A DNA stretch of 64,000 nucleotides from Streptomyces sp. JJ38 (GTDB lineage Bacteria > Actinomycetota > Actinomycetes > Streptomycetales > Streptomycetaceae), in the NCBI RefSeq assembly GCF_019303475.1, contig NZ_JABLSI010000013.1:1-64000 (forward strand), written 5' to 3'. A model generated the notes under the pieces. That model worked only from the letters and a program-made list of their open reading frames with translations, was not told where the DNA came from and ran no database searches. The position numbers and the translations under genes are program-made. Positions 8,722-18,580 of this stretch are shown piece by piece. Numbering within the stretch: position 1 is the first letter of the stretch; every line of letters starts with the position of its first letter.

Positions 8722-11694
8722 TTGGCTTTCCAGATGCCGGACCGGGGCTCAGGGGGCCCCTCCGGGCCACGGATCAGAGTCGGCCAGCCATCCCGGCGCG
8801 CCAAGACGCTGTTGCTGACAGCAGGCGTGCTGGCCGTGCTGGCCATGCTCTTCGTCATGTTCGCCGGGTTCTGGACCGACTGGCTCTGGTACCGGTCGCT
8901 CAAGTACACGACGGTCTTCACCACCACGCTGTGGACCAAGATCGGCCTGTTCGCCGTGTTCGGCGTCCTCATGGCCGCCGCCGTCGGGCTCAACATCTGG
9001 CTCGCGCACCGGCTGCGCCCGCCACTGAGCGCGATGTCGCTGGAGCAGCAGAGCCTGGACCGCTACCGGATGGCCATCGCGCCGTTCAAGAAGTGGATCC
9101 TGCTCGGCGTCGCTGCCCTGGTCGGGCTGATCGCCGGCGCCTCCGCCTCGGGGGAGTGGCGCACCTGGCTGATGTGGGTGAACGGCACGCCGTTCGGGGA
9201 ACGGGACGCCCAGTTCAACAAGGACATCTCGTTCTTCGCCTTCGATCTCCCGTTCTACCGCTTCCTGCTGAGCTTCGGCTTCGCCGTCGTCGTCCTCTCG
9301 CTGATCGCCGCGGCGCTTGTGCACTACCTCTACGGCGGTCTGCGCGTCACGACGCCCGGGGCCCGGGCCACGACCCAGGCCACCGGCCACCTGTCGGTGC
9401 TTCTCGGCCTCTTCGTCGCCCTCAAGGCGGTGGCGTACTGGCTGGACCGCTACGGGCTCGCGGTGAAGTCCAGCGACATCCGGGGCACGAGCGACTGGAC
9501 GGGGCTGCGCTACACCGACGCCAACGCCTACCTGCCGGCGAAGACGATCCTGTTCTTCATCGCCGCGATCTGCGCCCTGCTGTTCTTCGGCGCGCTGTGG
9601 CGGCGCACCTGGCAGCTCCCGGTCATCGGCCTCGGTCTGCTGGTGCTCTCCGCGATCCTCATCGGCGGGCTGTACCCGGCGATCGTCGAGCGTTTCCAGG
9701 TCCAGCCGAACCAGCAGGCCAAGGAGACGCCGTACATCCAGAAGAACATGGAGGCCACCCGCAAGGCCTACGGCATCGACGACGTCCAGTTCTCGAACTT
9801 CGAGGGGCCGCCGGAGGACCAGGCCGACACCGACGACGCCCAGCGCAACCAGGAGGCGCGGGACTCGGTGGGGGACACGGCCAGCATCCGCCTCCTCGAC
9901 CCGAGCGTCGTGTCGCCGGCCTTCCGCCAGCAGCAGCAGGTGCGCGGCTACTACACGTTCCCCGACGACCTCGACGTGGACCGCTACTCCACGGAGGACG
10001 GCGGCGAGCAGGACACCGTCATCGGTCTGCGTGAGATCAACATCGGCGGGGTCACCGAGCGCAACTGGATCAACGACCACTTCAAGTTCACCCACGGCTA
10101 CGGCGTCGTCGCGGCCAAGGGCACCGAGGTGGACTACGAGGAGGGCGGCGGCACCCCGGTCTTCACCGAGAGCGACCTGCCGCCGCAGGGGCAGCTCCCC
10201 GACTACCAGCCGCGGGTCTACTACGGCGAGAAGACGACGATGTACTCCATCGTCGGCGGCCCCCAGCAGGAGCTGGACTACGTCGCGGACGACCAGGAGA
10301 AGCTGTACACCTACGAGGGCGACAGCGGCGTCGACATCTCCAACACCTTCAACCGTGCCGCGTACGCGCTGACCTTCGGGGAACCGAAGATCCTCTACTC
10401 CGGCGCCATCGGCGACGGCTCGCGGATCCTGTACAACCGCACGCCCAAGGAGCGGGTCGAGGCCGTCGCGCCCTGGCTGACGATCGACGGTGACCCGTAC
10501 CCGGCCGTGGTCGACGGCAAGATCCAGTGGATCGTCGACGCCTACACGACGTCCAACGGTTACCCGTACTCGTCGCGGACGACCCTCGGAGACACCACAC
10601 AGGACGCGCTGACCGACGGCCAGCGCACCGTGATCGCCCAGCAGGACCGGGTCAACTACATCCGCAACTCGGTCAAGGCCACCGTGGACGCCTACAGCGG
10701 CGACGTGAAGCTCTACGAGTGGGACACGAAGGACCCGGTGCTCAAGACCTGGATGAAGGCGTTCCCGGGCACCGTGGAGCCGCGTGAGGAGATCAGCGAG
10801 GACCTGATGCGGCACCTGCGCTACCCGCAGGACCTCTTCAAGGTCCAGCGGGAGCTGCTGACGCGCTACCACGTCGACACGCCCGGCCAGTTCTACAGCG
10901 GCAGCGAGCGCTGGCAGATCCCGATCGACCGGACGCGGGACGACGAGCCGGTGCCGCCGTACTACCTCAGCATGAAGATGCCGAAGGAGGACGCGAAGAG
11001 CTTCTCGCTGACGACCACGTTCAACCCCAACAACCGCGAGACGCTGAGCGCGTTCATGGCGGTGGAGTCGGACGCGGCCAAGGACGACTACGGCACGATC
11101 CGCATCCTCAAGGTGCCCACCTCGCTCGAGGTCTCCGGTCCACAGCAGGTGCAGAGCCGCTTCAACTCCGATCCACAGATCGCCGAGTCGATCAACATCC
11201 TCGAGAGAGGTGACTCGGAGGTCGAGTACGGCAACCTGCTGACGATCCCGATGGACGACGGCATGCTCTACATCGAGCCGCTCTACGTCCAGGGCGCCAA
11301 CACCAACTACCCGCGCATGCGCAAGGTGCTGGCGGCGTACGGCGGTGAGATCGCCTACGAGGACACGCTGGAGGAAGCCCTCAACGGGGTGTTCTCCGTC
11401 AGCGGCGAGAGCGAGCAGCCACCGGGTGACCAGCCCGAGGAGCCCCCGGCCGATCAGCCGGAGCAGCCCGACCAGCCGGAGCAGCCCGCCGAGCCCGGAA
11501 GCCCGACGGAGCTGTCCGAGGCCCTGTCGGACGCGCAGGACGCCTACGAGGCCGGTGAGCGCGCGCTGCGCGAGGGCGACTGGGAGGCCTACGGGCGCGC
11601 CCAGGACGACCTTCAGGACGCGCTGCGCCGTGCCGAGGACGCCCAGAGCGGCGGCGACGGCGGCGGCCAGGACGGCGGGGGCAACGGGGGGTGA
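8722..11694 (+). CDS. UPF0182 family large membrane protein
   Basis: This protein of about 990 residues has about seven membrane segments in the first third, then a large soluble domain with '[13 protein letters not shown]' and '[14 protein letters not shown]', typical of UPF0182. The C-terminus after about residue 895 is a Pro/Glu/Gln-rich low-complexity stretch, then a Gly-rich tail. The start is unclear: GTG 8713, TTG 8722 or ATG 8734. TTG 8722 is preferred because GAGGTG lies 6 nt before it, while neither of the others has a site. The function is unknown; the family is widespread in actinobacteria. Confidence 0.9.
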   Translation: MAFQMPDRGSGGPSGPRIRVGQPSRRAKTLLLTAGVLAVLAMLFVMFAGFWTDWLWYRSLKYTTVFTTTLWTKIGLFAVFGVLMAAAVGLNIWLAHRLRPPLSAMSLEQQSLDRYRMAIAPFKKWILLGVAALVGLIAGASASGEWRTWLMWVNGTPFGERDAQFNKDISFFAFDLPFYRFLLSFGFAVVVLSLIAAALVHYLYGGLRVTTPGARATTQATGHLSVLLGLFVALKAVAYWLDRYGLAVKSSDIRGTSDWTGLRYTDANAYLPAKTILFFIAAICALLFFGALWRRTWQLPVIGLGLLVLSAILIGGLYPAIVERFQVQPNQQAKETPYIQKNMEATRKAYGIDDVQFSNFEGPPEDQADTDDAQRNQEARDSVGDTASIRLLDPSVVSPAFRQQQQVRGYYTFPDDLDVDRYSTEDGGEQDTVIGLREINIGGVTERNWINDHFKFTHGYGVVAAKGTEVDYEEGGGTPVFTESDLPPQGQLPDYQPRVYYGEKTTMYSIVGGPQQELDYVADDQEKLYTYEGDSGVDISNTFNRAAYALTFGEPKILYSGAIGDGSRILYNRTPKERVEAVAPWLTIDGDPYPAVVDGKIQWIVDAYTTSNGYPYSSRTTLGDTTQDALTDGQRTVIAQQDRVNYIRNSVKATVDAYSGDVKLYEWDTKDPVLKTWMKAFPGTVEPREEISEDLMRHLRYPQDLFKVQRELLTRYHVDTPGQFYSGSERWQIPIDRTRDDEPVPPYYLSMKMPKEDAKSFSLTTTFNPNNRETLSAFMAVESDAAKDDYGTIRILKVPTSLEVSGPQQVQSRFNSDPQIAESINILERGDSEVEYGNLLTIPMDDGMLYIEPLYVQGANTNYPRMRKVLAAYGGEIAYEDTLEEALNGVFSVSGESEQPPGDQPEEPPADQPEQPDQPEQPAEPGSPTELSEALSDAQDAYEAGERALREGDWEAYGRAQDDLQDALRRAEDAQSGGDGGGQDGGGNGG

Positions 11695-11736
11695 ATGAGC
11701 CCGCTCCGCGCCGTGCTAGTGTTGTGAACACAACGG

Positions 11737-11810
11737 CGCGGGGTGGAGCAGCTCGGTAGCTCGCTGGGCTCATAACCCAGAGGTCGCAGGTTCAAATCCT
11801 GTCCCCGCTA
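11737..11810 (+). tRNA. initiator tRNA-fMet (CAU), copy 1
   Basis: This 74-nt gene without encoded CCA folds as a cloverleaf with anticodon CAT. Two initiator hallmarks are visible: a C1-U72 mismatch at the end of the acceptor stem and three G-C pairs (GGG/CCC) at the base of the anticodon loop. TAGTGT at 11717-11722 lies 15 nt upstream as a likely -10 box. The sequence is identical to the copy at 13941, including about 9 upstream and 5 downstream bases. Confidence 0.97.
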
Positions 11811-11815
11811 CTGAA

Positions 11816-11851
11816 CGGAAGGGCCCGGAGTATGCACTCCGGGCCCTTCCG
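11816..11851 (+). terminator. hairpin terminator after initiator tRNA copy 1
   Basis: A perfect 16-bp stem (11816-11831 with 11836-11851) with a 4-nt loop begins 6 nt after the tRNA. Only a weak pyrimidine run follows. Confidence 0.8.
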
Positions 11852-12005
11852 CTTGTCCGGTGTCGGCCGTCGATCGCACCCGTTGTCAACTCTCTTTCCA
11901 ACAAGTGGGTTTGAGCCCTCGTTATATCGGGAAGTCGACAAAACGCTGAAGTGACCTAGCGGGTTGGGGTATACCAGGTGTACCCGGGTTGCAGGTGGTG
12001 CGACG

Positions 12006-13874
12006 ATGGACGTTATGGGGGAGATGACAGGGCTTGGCTACACAGCGCGCCGGAATGCCGGAGTTGTGCGTGACGTCCGCACCGCAGGTCCCGACGAACC
12101 GCTCGGGCCGTCCACGGAGGAGGCCGGGGGCCTGAGCGCGCTCGGCGCCGCCCTGCTGCGCCGGGGCGAGCTGGACGAGGCGGAGCCGCACCTGCGGGCC
12201 GCCGCCGCGGCCGGGGACCGGGCCGCCGTCAACAACCTCGGAGTGCTGCTGCACCAGCGCGGCCGTGCCGACGAGGCGGCCGAGTGGTGGCGGGCCGCGG
12301 CCGTGGCCGGTTCGGCGGCCGCCGCCCACGCGCTCGGTCGGCACCACCGGGAGCGCGGCGACGAGGTGGCCGCCGACTACTGGCTGCGGCAGTCGGCCGA
12401 GGCGGGCCACACCCTGGGCGCCTACGCCCTGGCCGATCTGCTCGACCACCGCGGCGAGGAGGGGGCCCAGGCGTGGTTCCGGGCCGCCGCCGAGGGCGGG
12501 CACCGCGAGGCCGCCTACCGGATGGGCCTGCACAGTCTCCCGGCCGCCGACTCCGCGGGCGCTTCCACGGCCGCGGAGTCCTGGTTCCGGCAGGCCGCGT
12601 CCCGTGGCCACCGCGGAGCCGCCCTGCGCCTCGGCATGATCCTGGAGGAGCGCGGGGAGGCGCGGGAGGCCGGCCGCTGGTACCTGATCGCCGCGGGCGA
12701 GGGTGAGCCCGGTGCCGCCTGCGCGCTCGGTTTCCTGCTGCGCGACGGCGGGAACGAGGCGGCCGCCGAGGAGTGGTGGCTGCGGGCCGCGCGGGAGGGC
12801 GACGGCAACGCCGCCAACGCGCTGGGCGCGCTGCACGCCGAGCGCGGCCGACGCCAGGAGGCGGAGCGCTGGTACCTGACGGCCCTGGACGCGGGGGACA
12901 TCAACGGTGCGTTCAACCTCGGCCTGCTCTGCGCGGGGCAGGGCCGCGAGGCCCAGGCCGAGCAGTGGTACCGCAAGGCGGCCTACGCCGGTCACACCGA
13001 GGCGGCCAACGCGTTGGCCGTCCTGCTGCTCCAGCGCGGGGACACCGAGGGTGCGGAGCCGTGGTTCTCCAAGGCCGCCGAGGGCGGGAGCGTGGACGCG
13101 GCGTTCAACCTCGGCATCCTGCACGCCGGGCGCGGGGCGGAGCGCGAGGCACTGCACTGGTACCGGCAGGCCGCCGAGGCCGGTCACGCGGGGGCGGCCC
13201 TGCAGGTCGGCGGCTCGCTCCTGCGGGACGGCGAGGAGGACGCCGCCGAGCGCGTCCTGCGCCGCGCGGCGGAGGGCGGCAGCGTGGAGGGTGCCTTCCG
13301 GCTGGCCTCCCTGCTGGAGCGCCGCACGGCCGAGGTGTCCGACGCGACCGAGCCCTCGGGCCCGTCCGGCCGGCCGGGGCCGGCCCGGGCCTCCGAGGCC
13401 TCTCCCGAGCGTGCCGGGACACGTGTGCCGACGGGGCGGTCGACCGGCGGCGAAGGCGACCGGGACGGCGAGGAGCCGCCGGAGTACGAGCGCTGGTACG
13501 CCGCGGCGGCCCGCGGTGGGCACCGCCGGGCGCAGGTGCGGGTGGGCATGTGCGCGGCGGCCCGCGGGGAGGTCGTCGAGGCGGCCCACTGGTACCGCAC
13601 GGCCGCGGAGGCGGGGAGCCCGAACGGCGCGTTCAACCTCGGCCTGCTGCTGGCCCGGGAGGGGGCGGAGCCGGAGGCCGCCCTGTGGTGGGCCCGTGCC
13701 GCCGAGGCGGGCCACGGCCGGGCCGCGCTGCGCCTCGCCCTGCTGGCCGCGCGCCGCAACGAGCTGGCCGAGGGGCGGCACTGGTGCGCACGGGCCGTGG
13801 AGCTGGGGCCGGCGGCCGTGGCGGAGCGGGCGGCCCGGCTCAGCGAGGCGCTGCACTCCGAGCTCTCGGCCTGA
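12006..13874 (+). CDS. Sel1-like/TPR repeat protein
   Basis: This 622-residue soluble protein is built of about fourteen Sel1-type alpha-helical repeats of about 36 residues with the signature 'A-x-x-WYRxAAExGHxxAA' and 'NLGxLLxxRG'. An Arg/Gly/Ser-rich insert interrupts the array at about 445-490. ATG 12006 has AGGTGG 7 nt before it; ATG 12018 is an alternative. Sel1 repeats act as protein-binding scaffolds in other organisms; no partner is evident. The gene sits between two initiator tRNA genes. Confidence 0.85.
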   Translation: MDVMGEMTGLGYTARRNAGVVRDVRTAGPDEPLGPSTEEAGGLSALGAALLRRGELDEAEPHLRAAAAAGDRAAVNNLGVLLHQRGRADEAAEWWRAAAVAGSAAAAHALGRHHRERGDEVAADYWLRQSAEAGHTLGAYALADLLDHRGEEGAQAWFRAAAEGGHREAAYRMGLHSLPAADSAGASTAAESWFRQAASRGHRGAALRLGMILEERGEAREAGRWYLIAAGEGEPGAACALGFLLRDGGNEAAAEEWWLRAAREGDGNAANALGALHAERGRRQEAERWYLTALDAGDINGAFNLGLLCAGQGREAQAEQWYRKAAYAGHTEAANALAVLLLQRGDTEGAEPWFSKAAEGGSVDAAFNLGILHAGRGAEREALHWYRQAAEAGHAGAALQVGGSLLRDGEEDAAERVLRRAAEGGSVEGAFRLASLLERRTAEVSDATEPSGPSGRPGPARASEASPERAGTRVPTGRSTGGEGDRDGEEPPEYERWYAAAARGGHRRAQVRVGMCAAARGEVVEAAHWYRTAAEAGSPNGAFNLGLLLAREGAEPEAALWWARAAEAGHGRAALRLALLAARRNELAEGRHWCARAVELGPAAVAERAARLSEALHSELSA

Positions 13875-13896
13875 GTACCGCGGGCGGTCCACGGAT

Positions 13897-13926
13897 TTGC
13901 GCTGGTCGTAACCCTGTGGCTAGAGT
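13897..13926 (+). promoter_or_regulatory. promoter of initiator tRNA copy 2
   Basis: TTGCGC (13897-13902), an 18-nt spacer and TAGAGT (13921-13926) form a housekeeping-type promoter 15 nt before the tRNA, the same -10 to gene distance as in copy 1. Confidence 0.65.
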
Positions 13927-13940
13927 GGGGGACACAACGG

Positions 13941-14014
13941 CGCGGGGTGGAGCAGCTCGGTAGCTCGCTGGGCTCATAACCCAGAGGTCGCAGGTTCAAA
14001 TCCTGTCCCCGCTA
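13941..14014 (+). tRNA. initiator tRNA-fMet (CAU), copy 2
   Basis: It is identical to the gene at 11737-11810, with the same C1-U72 mismatch and GGG/CCC anticodon-stem pairs that mark initiator tRNAs. It is followed at once by its own hairpin terminator. Confidence 0.97.
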
Positions 14015-14019
14015 CTGAA

Positions 14020-14060
14020 ACCGGTGGCCCGGAACCCATGGTTCCGGGCCACCGGTCTTT
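14020..14060 (+). terminator. Rho-independent terminator after initiator tRNA copy 2
   Basis: A perfect 17-bp stem (14020-14036 with 14040-14056) with a 3-nt loop is followed by CTTTTC. It is stronger than the terminator of copy 1 because of the T-run. It also faces the end of the fur gene. Confidence 0.85.
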
Positions 14061-14174
14061 TCGTGTCCGCCCGCCCATCCTGGAATGCGTCCGCAGTCCG
14101 TCCGGGCAAGCGAACGGCCCGCCCCTCGGGGCGGGCCGTTCGCTTGCGTCGTGCTGGTGTGCGGGCGCGGCCGG

Positions 14175-14591
14175 TCAGGCGGCGGCGCAGGAGGGGCACA
14201 CGCCCCGGTAGATGACGGAGGCCTCGGAGACGGCGAATCCGAACCGCTCGCTCTCGGGCAGGGCGCCGAGCGGGTCGGCGGCCGGGTGGACGTCCCGGAT
14301 CGTGCCACAGCGCGAGCACACCAGGTGCTGGTGCGTGTGGTGGGCGTTCGGGTCGTACCGCTTGGCGCGGCCGTCCGTGCTGACCTCGATGACCTCGCCG
14401 AGCGCGACGAGTTCGCTGAGTGTGTTGTACACGGTTGCACGAGCGATCTCGGGAAGCCGTTCGGCCGCCCGGGCGTGCACCTCGTCGGCGGTGAAGTGCA
14501 CGTGGTCCCCGTCGAGGACCTCGGCGACGACGCGGCGCTGTGCGGTCAGCCGCCAGCCGCGGTTGCGCAGCCGTTCCAGAAGGTCACTCAT
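14175..14591 (-). CDS. catR: Fur-family repressor, probably CatR-type peroxide sensor
   Basis: This 138-residue protein begins 'MSDLLERLRNRGWRLTAQRR', a Fur winged helix. The metal ligands are visible: 'HHTHQHLVCSRCG' and the C-terminal 'CPSC', the two CxxC pairs of the structural zinc. It is divergent from the catalase gene, with 158 bp between, the arrangement of the known S. coelicolor CatR-CatA pair, in which oxidation of CatR releases catalase expression. The role is inferred from this context. Confidence 0.8.
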   Translation of the reverse strand: MSDLLERLRNRGWRLTAQRRVVAEVLDGDHVHFTADEVHARAAERLPEIARATVYNTLSELVALGEVIEVSTDGRAKRYDPNAHHTHQHLVCSRCGTIRDVHPAADPLGALPESERFGFAVSEASVIYRGVCPSCAAA

Positions 14592-14647
14592 CGATCCCAC
14601 CCATCGTTCAGGTGGGGCCAGCTTAACAGTGGACAGCCGCCCGGTCG

Positions 14648-14690
14648 GACTGTGTACGGACTTCATAGTCATCTTGACTTAGACACAGTC
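14648..14690. promoter_or_regulatory. inverted repeat, candidate operator for the Fur-type repressor
   Basis: GACTGTGT (14648-14655) and ACACAGTC (14683-14690) are exact inverted 8-bp arms in the divergent region between the repressor and the catalase gene. The right arm lies inside the catalase promoter spacer, which suits repression. The assignment is from position only. Confidence 0.45.
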
Positions 14691-14701
14691 CAATGTAGGC
14701 T
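14674..14701 (+). promoter_or_regulatory. catalase gene promoter
   Basis: TTGACT (14674-14679), 16 nt, then TAGGCT (14696-14701) form a vegetative-type promoter about 48 nt before the catalase GTG start. Confidence 0.55.
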
Positions 14702-14749
14702 CTGGTCTCGGCGACAGTGCAGGACAGGACAAGTGCAGGAGGCGAACGA

Positions 14750-16213
14750 GTGACTGCCCAGAGTGAGAACGGTCCTCTGACCACGGAGGCGGGCGCTCCC
14801 GTCGCGGACAACCAGAACAGCCAGACGGCCGGAATCGGCGGCCCCGTCCTGGTTCAGGACCAGCTTCTGCTGGAGAAGCTCGCCCACTTCAACCGCGAGC
14901 GCATCCCCGAGCGGGTCGTCCACGCGCGGGGTGCGGGCGCCTACGGCACCTTCACGGTGACCGCCGATGTGACGAAGTACACGCGTGCGAAGTTCCTCTC
15001 GGAGATCGGTAAGCGGACCGAGGTATTCCTCCGCTTCTCCACCGTGGCGGGCAATCTGGGCGCGGCCGACGCGGTGCGCGACCCCCGCGGCTTCGCGGTG
15101 AAGTTCTACACCGAGGAGGGCAACTACGACCTCGTCGGCAACAACACCCCGGTGTTCTTCATCAAGGACGCCCTCAAGTTCCCCGACTTCATCCACACCC
15201 AGAAGCGCGACCCGTACACCGGCTCCCAGGAGGCGGACAACGTCTGGGACTTCTGGAGCCTCTCGCCGGAGTCCACACACCAGGTGACCTGGCTCTTCGG
15301 GGACCGCGGCATCCCGGCCTCCTACCGGCACATGAACGGCTACGGCTCGCACACCTTCCAGTGGAGCAACGAGGCCGGCGAGGTGTTCTGGGTCAAGTAC
15401 CACTTCAAGACCGACCAGGGCATCCGGAACCTCACCCAGGAGGAGGCCGACGTCCTGGCGGGCCGGGACCCGGACAGCCACCAGCGGGACCTGCGCGAGT
15501 CCATCGAGCGCGGCGCGTTCCCGAGCTGGACGGTGCAGGTGCAGATCATGCCCGCGGCCGAGGCGGCGGAGTACCGCTTCAACCCGTTCGACCTCACCAA
15601 GGTCTGGCCGCACGAGGACTACCCGCCGGTGGAGATCGGCAGGCTGGAGCTCAACCGCAACCCGGAGAACATCTTCGCCGAGGTCGAGCAGTCGGTCTTC
15701 TCCCCGCACCACTTCGTCCCGGGTATCGGTCCCTCGCCGGACAAGATGCTGCAGGGGCGCCTCTTCGCCTACGGCGACGCGCACCGCTACCGCGTCGGCA
15801 TCAACGCGGACCACCTGCCGGTCAACCGTCCGAAGGCCGGCGAGGCCCGCACCCACGGACGGGACGGCGCCCTGTACGACGGTCGCCACGGCCGGGCGCG
15901 CAACTACGAGCCCAACAGCTTCGGCGGCCCGGCGGAGACCGGCCGTCCGCTGTGGGAGCCCGTGCCGGTCTCCGGTGCCACCGGGGACCACGAGGCGCCG
16001 CGCCACGCCGAGGACGACGACTTCGTCCAGGCGGGCAACCTCTACCGGCTGATGTCGGAGGACGAGAAGCAGCGCCTGATCGACAACCTGGCGGGCTTCA
16101 TCGCCAAGGTCTCGCGCGAGGACATCGCGGAGCGCGCCGTCGAGAACTTCCGCCGGGCCGACGCCGACTACGGCAAGCGGCTGGAGGAAGCCGTGCGGGC
16201 GCTGCGTGGCTGA
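14750..16213 (+). CDS. katA: monofunctional haem catalase
   Basis: This 487-residue protein has the length of a clade 3 small-subunit catalase. Seen are the distal His58 in '[12 protein letters not shown]', the distal Asn at about 131 in 'VGNNTPVFF', and the proximal haem-ligand Tyr341 in '[12 protein letters not shown]'. GTG 14750 is preceded by AGGAGG at 7 nt, which settles the start. It converts hydrogen peroxide to water and oxygen in the cytoplasm. It is divergent from the Fur-type repressor, so peroxide induction is likely. Confidence 0.96.
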   Translation: MTAQSENGPLTTEAGAPVADNQNSQTAGIGGPVLVQDQLLLEKLAHFNRERIPERVVHARGAGAYGTFTVTADVTKYTRAKFLSEIGKRTEVFLRFSTVAGNLGAADAVRDPRGFAVKFYTEEGNYDLVGNNTPVFFIKDALKFPDFIHTQKRDPYTGSQEADNVWDFWSLSPESTHQVTWLFGDRGIPASYRHMNGYGSHTFQWSNEAGEVFWVKYHFKTDQGIRNLTQEEADVLAGRDPDSHQRDLRESIERGAFPSWTVQVQIMPAAEAAEYRFNPFDLTKVWPHEDYPPVEIGRLELNRNPENIFAEVEQSVFSPHHFVPGIGPSPDKMLQGRLFAYGDAHRYRVGINADHLPVNRPKAGEARTHGRDGALYDGRHGRARNYEPNSFGGPAETGRPLWEPVPVSGATGDHEAPRHAEDDDFVQAGNLYRLMSEDEKQRLIDNLAGFIAKVSREDIAERAVENFRRADADYGKRLEEAVRALRG

Positions 16214-16229
16214 GCCGCGCCACTGACCG

Positions 16230-16335
16230 CGGCAGGCGGTCCTCCACCGTGGTCAAGGCCCTGCGCGGTGGGGCCGACCGCCTGCCGCCCACCCCGGAGG
16301 GGCCGGACGCCAATGGGCTCCGGCCCCTTCGGCCT
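16230..16335. terminator. hairpins between convergent catalase and CBS genes
   Basis: The 12-bp arms 16230-16241 and 16276-16287 pair, enclosing a second CCACCG/CGGTGG pair. A further GGGGCCGGA/TCCGGCCCC pair follows at about 16300-16335. Both lie between the 3' ends of two convergent genes. Confidence 0.6.
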
Positions 16336-16349
16336 TTCGGGCCGTGGGA

Positions 16350-16775
16350 TCAGACGGCGACGGCGCCCGGCCGGGACGCCGCGCGGGGCGGTCCGCCCGA
16401 GGCCGTCCAGCAGCGGACGATGTCGCGTACGGACACGATGCCGACCGGTTCGCGGTCGTCGAGCACGATCAGGTGGCGGAAGCCGCCGCGCGTCATCGCT
16501 CCGGCGGCCTCCTCCAGTGTCCACTCCGGCGCGGCGAACACGACGGATGTCGTGGTGTGGGCGTGCGCGGTCTCCCGGTCGGGGTCCTGGCCGCAGCCCA
16601 CGGAGTTGAGGATGTCGCGCTCGGTCAGGATGCCGAGCCCGCTGGTGTCGGTGTCGAGCACCACTGCGGCCCCGACCCGGCGCCCGGCCATCAGGCAGGC
16701 GGCCTGACGGAGGGTGTGGGTGGGACCGATGGTGAGGACCGTGGTCGTCATGGCGTCACGGACGAGGTCGGGCAT
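16350..16775 (-). CDS. CBS-pair domain protein
   Basis: This 141-residue protein consists of two CBS motifs: residues 8-60 ('TLRQAACLMAGRRVGAAVV... GILTERDIL') and 75-130 ('LEEAAGAMTRGGFRHLIVLD... GIVSVRDIV'). Such stand-alone pairs bind adenine nucleotides and regulate other proteins. ATG 16775 is preferred over 16838 because AGGAGG lies about 11 nt before it. It is convergent with the catalase gene. Confidence 0.85.
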   Translation of the reverse strand: MPDLVRDAMTTTVLTIGPTHTLRQAACLMAGRRVGAAVVLDTDTSGLGILTERDILNSVGCGQDPDRETAHAHTTTSVVFAAPEWTLEEAAGAMTRGGFRHLIVLDDREPVGIVSVRDIVRCWTASGGPPRAASRPGAVAV

Positions 16776-16958
16776 GGTCGACGTGCCACCTCCTTGGCGG
16801 AGCCGGGAGTCCGTTCGCGTCAACGAGAACGAATTCACAAGCTCACAAGCGGGGGAGTGTTCATAGTCACACGGACGTGGAACCCCAACAAGAGGTCGTG
16901 CGCGGCCCGCTGCCGCCGACGCGCCCGCGCGCCCCCGCCGGGCGCCGTGCGCGGCCCG

Positions 16959-17753
16959 TCAGCCGCCCAGGTACTCCAGCAGCTCCGGGTGCAGCAGGCC
17001 GTTGGACGCGGCGGCGTCCCCGCTGTGCGGCCCGGGACGGCCGTCGAGCCCGGTGAACGTGCCGCCCGCCTCCTGGACGATGACCACGTTGGCCGCCATG
17101 TCCCACAGCGACAGCTCCGGCTCCGCGCACAGGTCCACCGAGCCCTCGGCGACCATCATGTAGGGCCAGAAGTCGCCGTAGGCCCGGGTACGCCACACGG
17201 AGCGGGTGAGGTCGAGGAAGCCGCCGAGCCGGCCGCGCTCCTCCCACCCGGACAGCGAGGAGTACGCGAACGAGGCGTCCCGCAGCCGGGACACCCGGGA
17301 CACCTGTAGCCGCGTCGCCGCCGACAGGCTCCGTCCCGTGTAGGCGCCGCCGCCCTCGGCCGCCCACCAGCGGCGGCCCAGCGCCGGGGCGGAGACGACG
17401 CCGACGACCGGACGGTCGCCCTCCTCGCCCCGCTCCATAAGGGCGATGAGCGTGGCCCACACCGGGACGCCGCGGACGTAGTTCTTGGTGCCGTCGATCG
17501 GGTCGATGACCCAGCGCCGCGGGCCTGTGCCCTCGGTGCCGAACTCCTCGCCGAGCACGGCGTCGCGCGGCCTGGCCCGTTGCAGCGACGCCCGGACCAG
17601 CTCCTCGGCGGCCTTGTCGGCCTCGCTGACCGGCGTCATGTCAGGTTTCGTCTCGACCTTGAGGTCGAGCGCCTTGAACCGCTCCATCGTGGTGGCGTCG
17701 GCCGCATCGGCCAGCACGTGGGCGAGACGCAGATCATCGTGATAGTCCGGCAT
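16959..17753 (-). CDS. hisN: histidinol-phosphatase, inositol monophosphatase-like
   Basis: This 264-residue protein is of the inositol monophosphatase fold. The metal-binding motifs are 'GEEFGTE' and '[15 protein letters not shown]', with a third site at '[18 protein letters not shown]'. In actinobacteria this close family (HisN) removes phosphate from histidinol phosphate in histidine synthesis; other inositol or sugar phosphatases are possible. TACTGT 6 nt before ATG 17753 points to a leaderless transcript. It is divergent from the TetR gene. Confidence 0.85.
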   Translation of the reverse strand: MPDYHDDLRLAHVLADAADATTMERFKALDLKVETKPDMTPVSEADKAAEELVRASLQRARPRDAVLGEEFGTEGTGPRRWVIDPIDGTKNYVRGVPVWATLIALMERGEEGDRPVVGVVSAPALGRRWWAAEGGGAYTGRSLSAATRLQVSRVSRLRDASFAYSSLSGWEERGRLGGFLDLTRSVWRTRAYGDFWPYMMVAEGSVDLCAEPELSLWDMAANVVIVQEAGGTFTGLDGRPGPHSGDAAASNGLLHPELLEYLGG

Positions 17754-17935
17754 GATCGAACAGTACCGAGTGGGGCGTGCCCCGGCCACACGGGCGGTCC
17801 GTCCGGGCGCGGCACGTTCGTCCGGATGCCGCCGTCCGCACACCTCCCGGGTTCCGGCCTCCGACGTATTGACATGCCTGGTCCGTCCGTTGATCCTGTG
17901 CCGCAAATCGAACGTGGCCGAGGGGGGAGGGGAGC

Positions 17936-18505
17936 ATGCCCAGCGCGCGCGAGGCCCTGCTGATCGCCGCTCAGACGGCGCTGGCGGACCAGCCCTGGGC
18001 GACCGTGCGCATGGTGGAGGTCGCCGCGGCGGCCGGAGTCTCCCGGCAGACCCTGTACAACGAGTTCCGCACGAAGGAGGGGCTCGGGGCCGCCCTCGTG
18101 GACCGGCAGATCGACGGGCTCGTCACCGGCGCGGCCGACGCGGTGACCGCCGCCCGCCGCCTCGGCGGCGATCCGGCCGCGTGCTGCGCCGCTGCGGCCG
18201 TCTGGATGCTCGACCGCGCGCGGGAGGAGCCGCTCCTGCGCGCCGCGCTGACCGGCTTCTGGGACTCCCGGCTGCCGCTGCCCGAGCACCGGCCCGAGCA
18301 GGTCGTCGCCCGGCTGTGCGCCACCACCATGGACGCCCTGTGCGGCACCCGGGAGGCCGAGTTGCGCCGGGCCTGCGAGGTGGGCCTGCGGCTCGCCCTC
18401 TCCTACGTCGTGGTGCCCCCGGCCGACCCGGCGGCCCCTGCCGGGGTGGCGGCCGTCGTCGCGGCTCTCCTGCGCGGGACGCCTGCCGGGACGCCCGTCG
18501 ACTGA
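17936..18505 (+). CDS. TetR-family transcriptional regulator
   Basis: This 189-residue protein has an N-terminal TetR helix-turn-helix, '[28 protein letters not shown]' (about residues 22-50), and a ligand-binding region with a Cys pair. ATG 17936 has a purine-rich GGGGAGGGGAG site directly before it. The target is unknown; hisN is divergent at 183 bp and rsgA is convergent. Confidence 0.9.
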   Translation: MPSAREALLIAAQTALADQPWATVRMVEVAAAAGVSRQTLYNEFRTKEGLGAALVDRQIDGLVTGAADAVTAARRLGGDPAACCAAAAVWMLDRAREEPLLRAALTGFWDSRLPLPEHRPEQVVARLCATTMDALCGTREAELRRACEVGLRLALSYVVVPPADPAAPAGVAAVVAALLRGTPAGTPVD

Positions 18506-18508
18506 CGG

Positions 18509-18541
18509 CGGCGTCCGTCGACGGGCCGCGGCGTCCGTCGA
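18509..18541. repeat. 20-bp-period direct repeat after the TetR gene
   Basis: The 13-bp word cggcgtccgtcga occurs at 18509-18521 and 18529-18541. It lies in the short gap between the convergent TetR and rsgA genes and may be part of a terminator. Confidence 0.4.
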
Positions 18542-18580
18542 TCGGCGGCGGAGCCCGGTGGCGGGGGCCGGCGGACGGGC

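Noticed and set aside
11737..14014. tRNA genes as integration sites of a mobile element
   Set aside because: There is no integrase or other mobile gene beside either tRNA; the gene between them is a Sel1 protein of normal composition.
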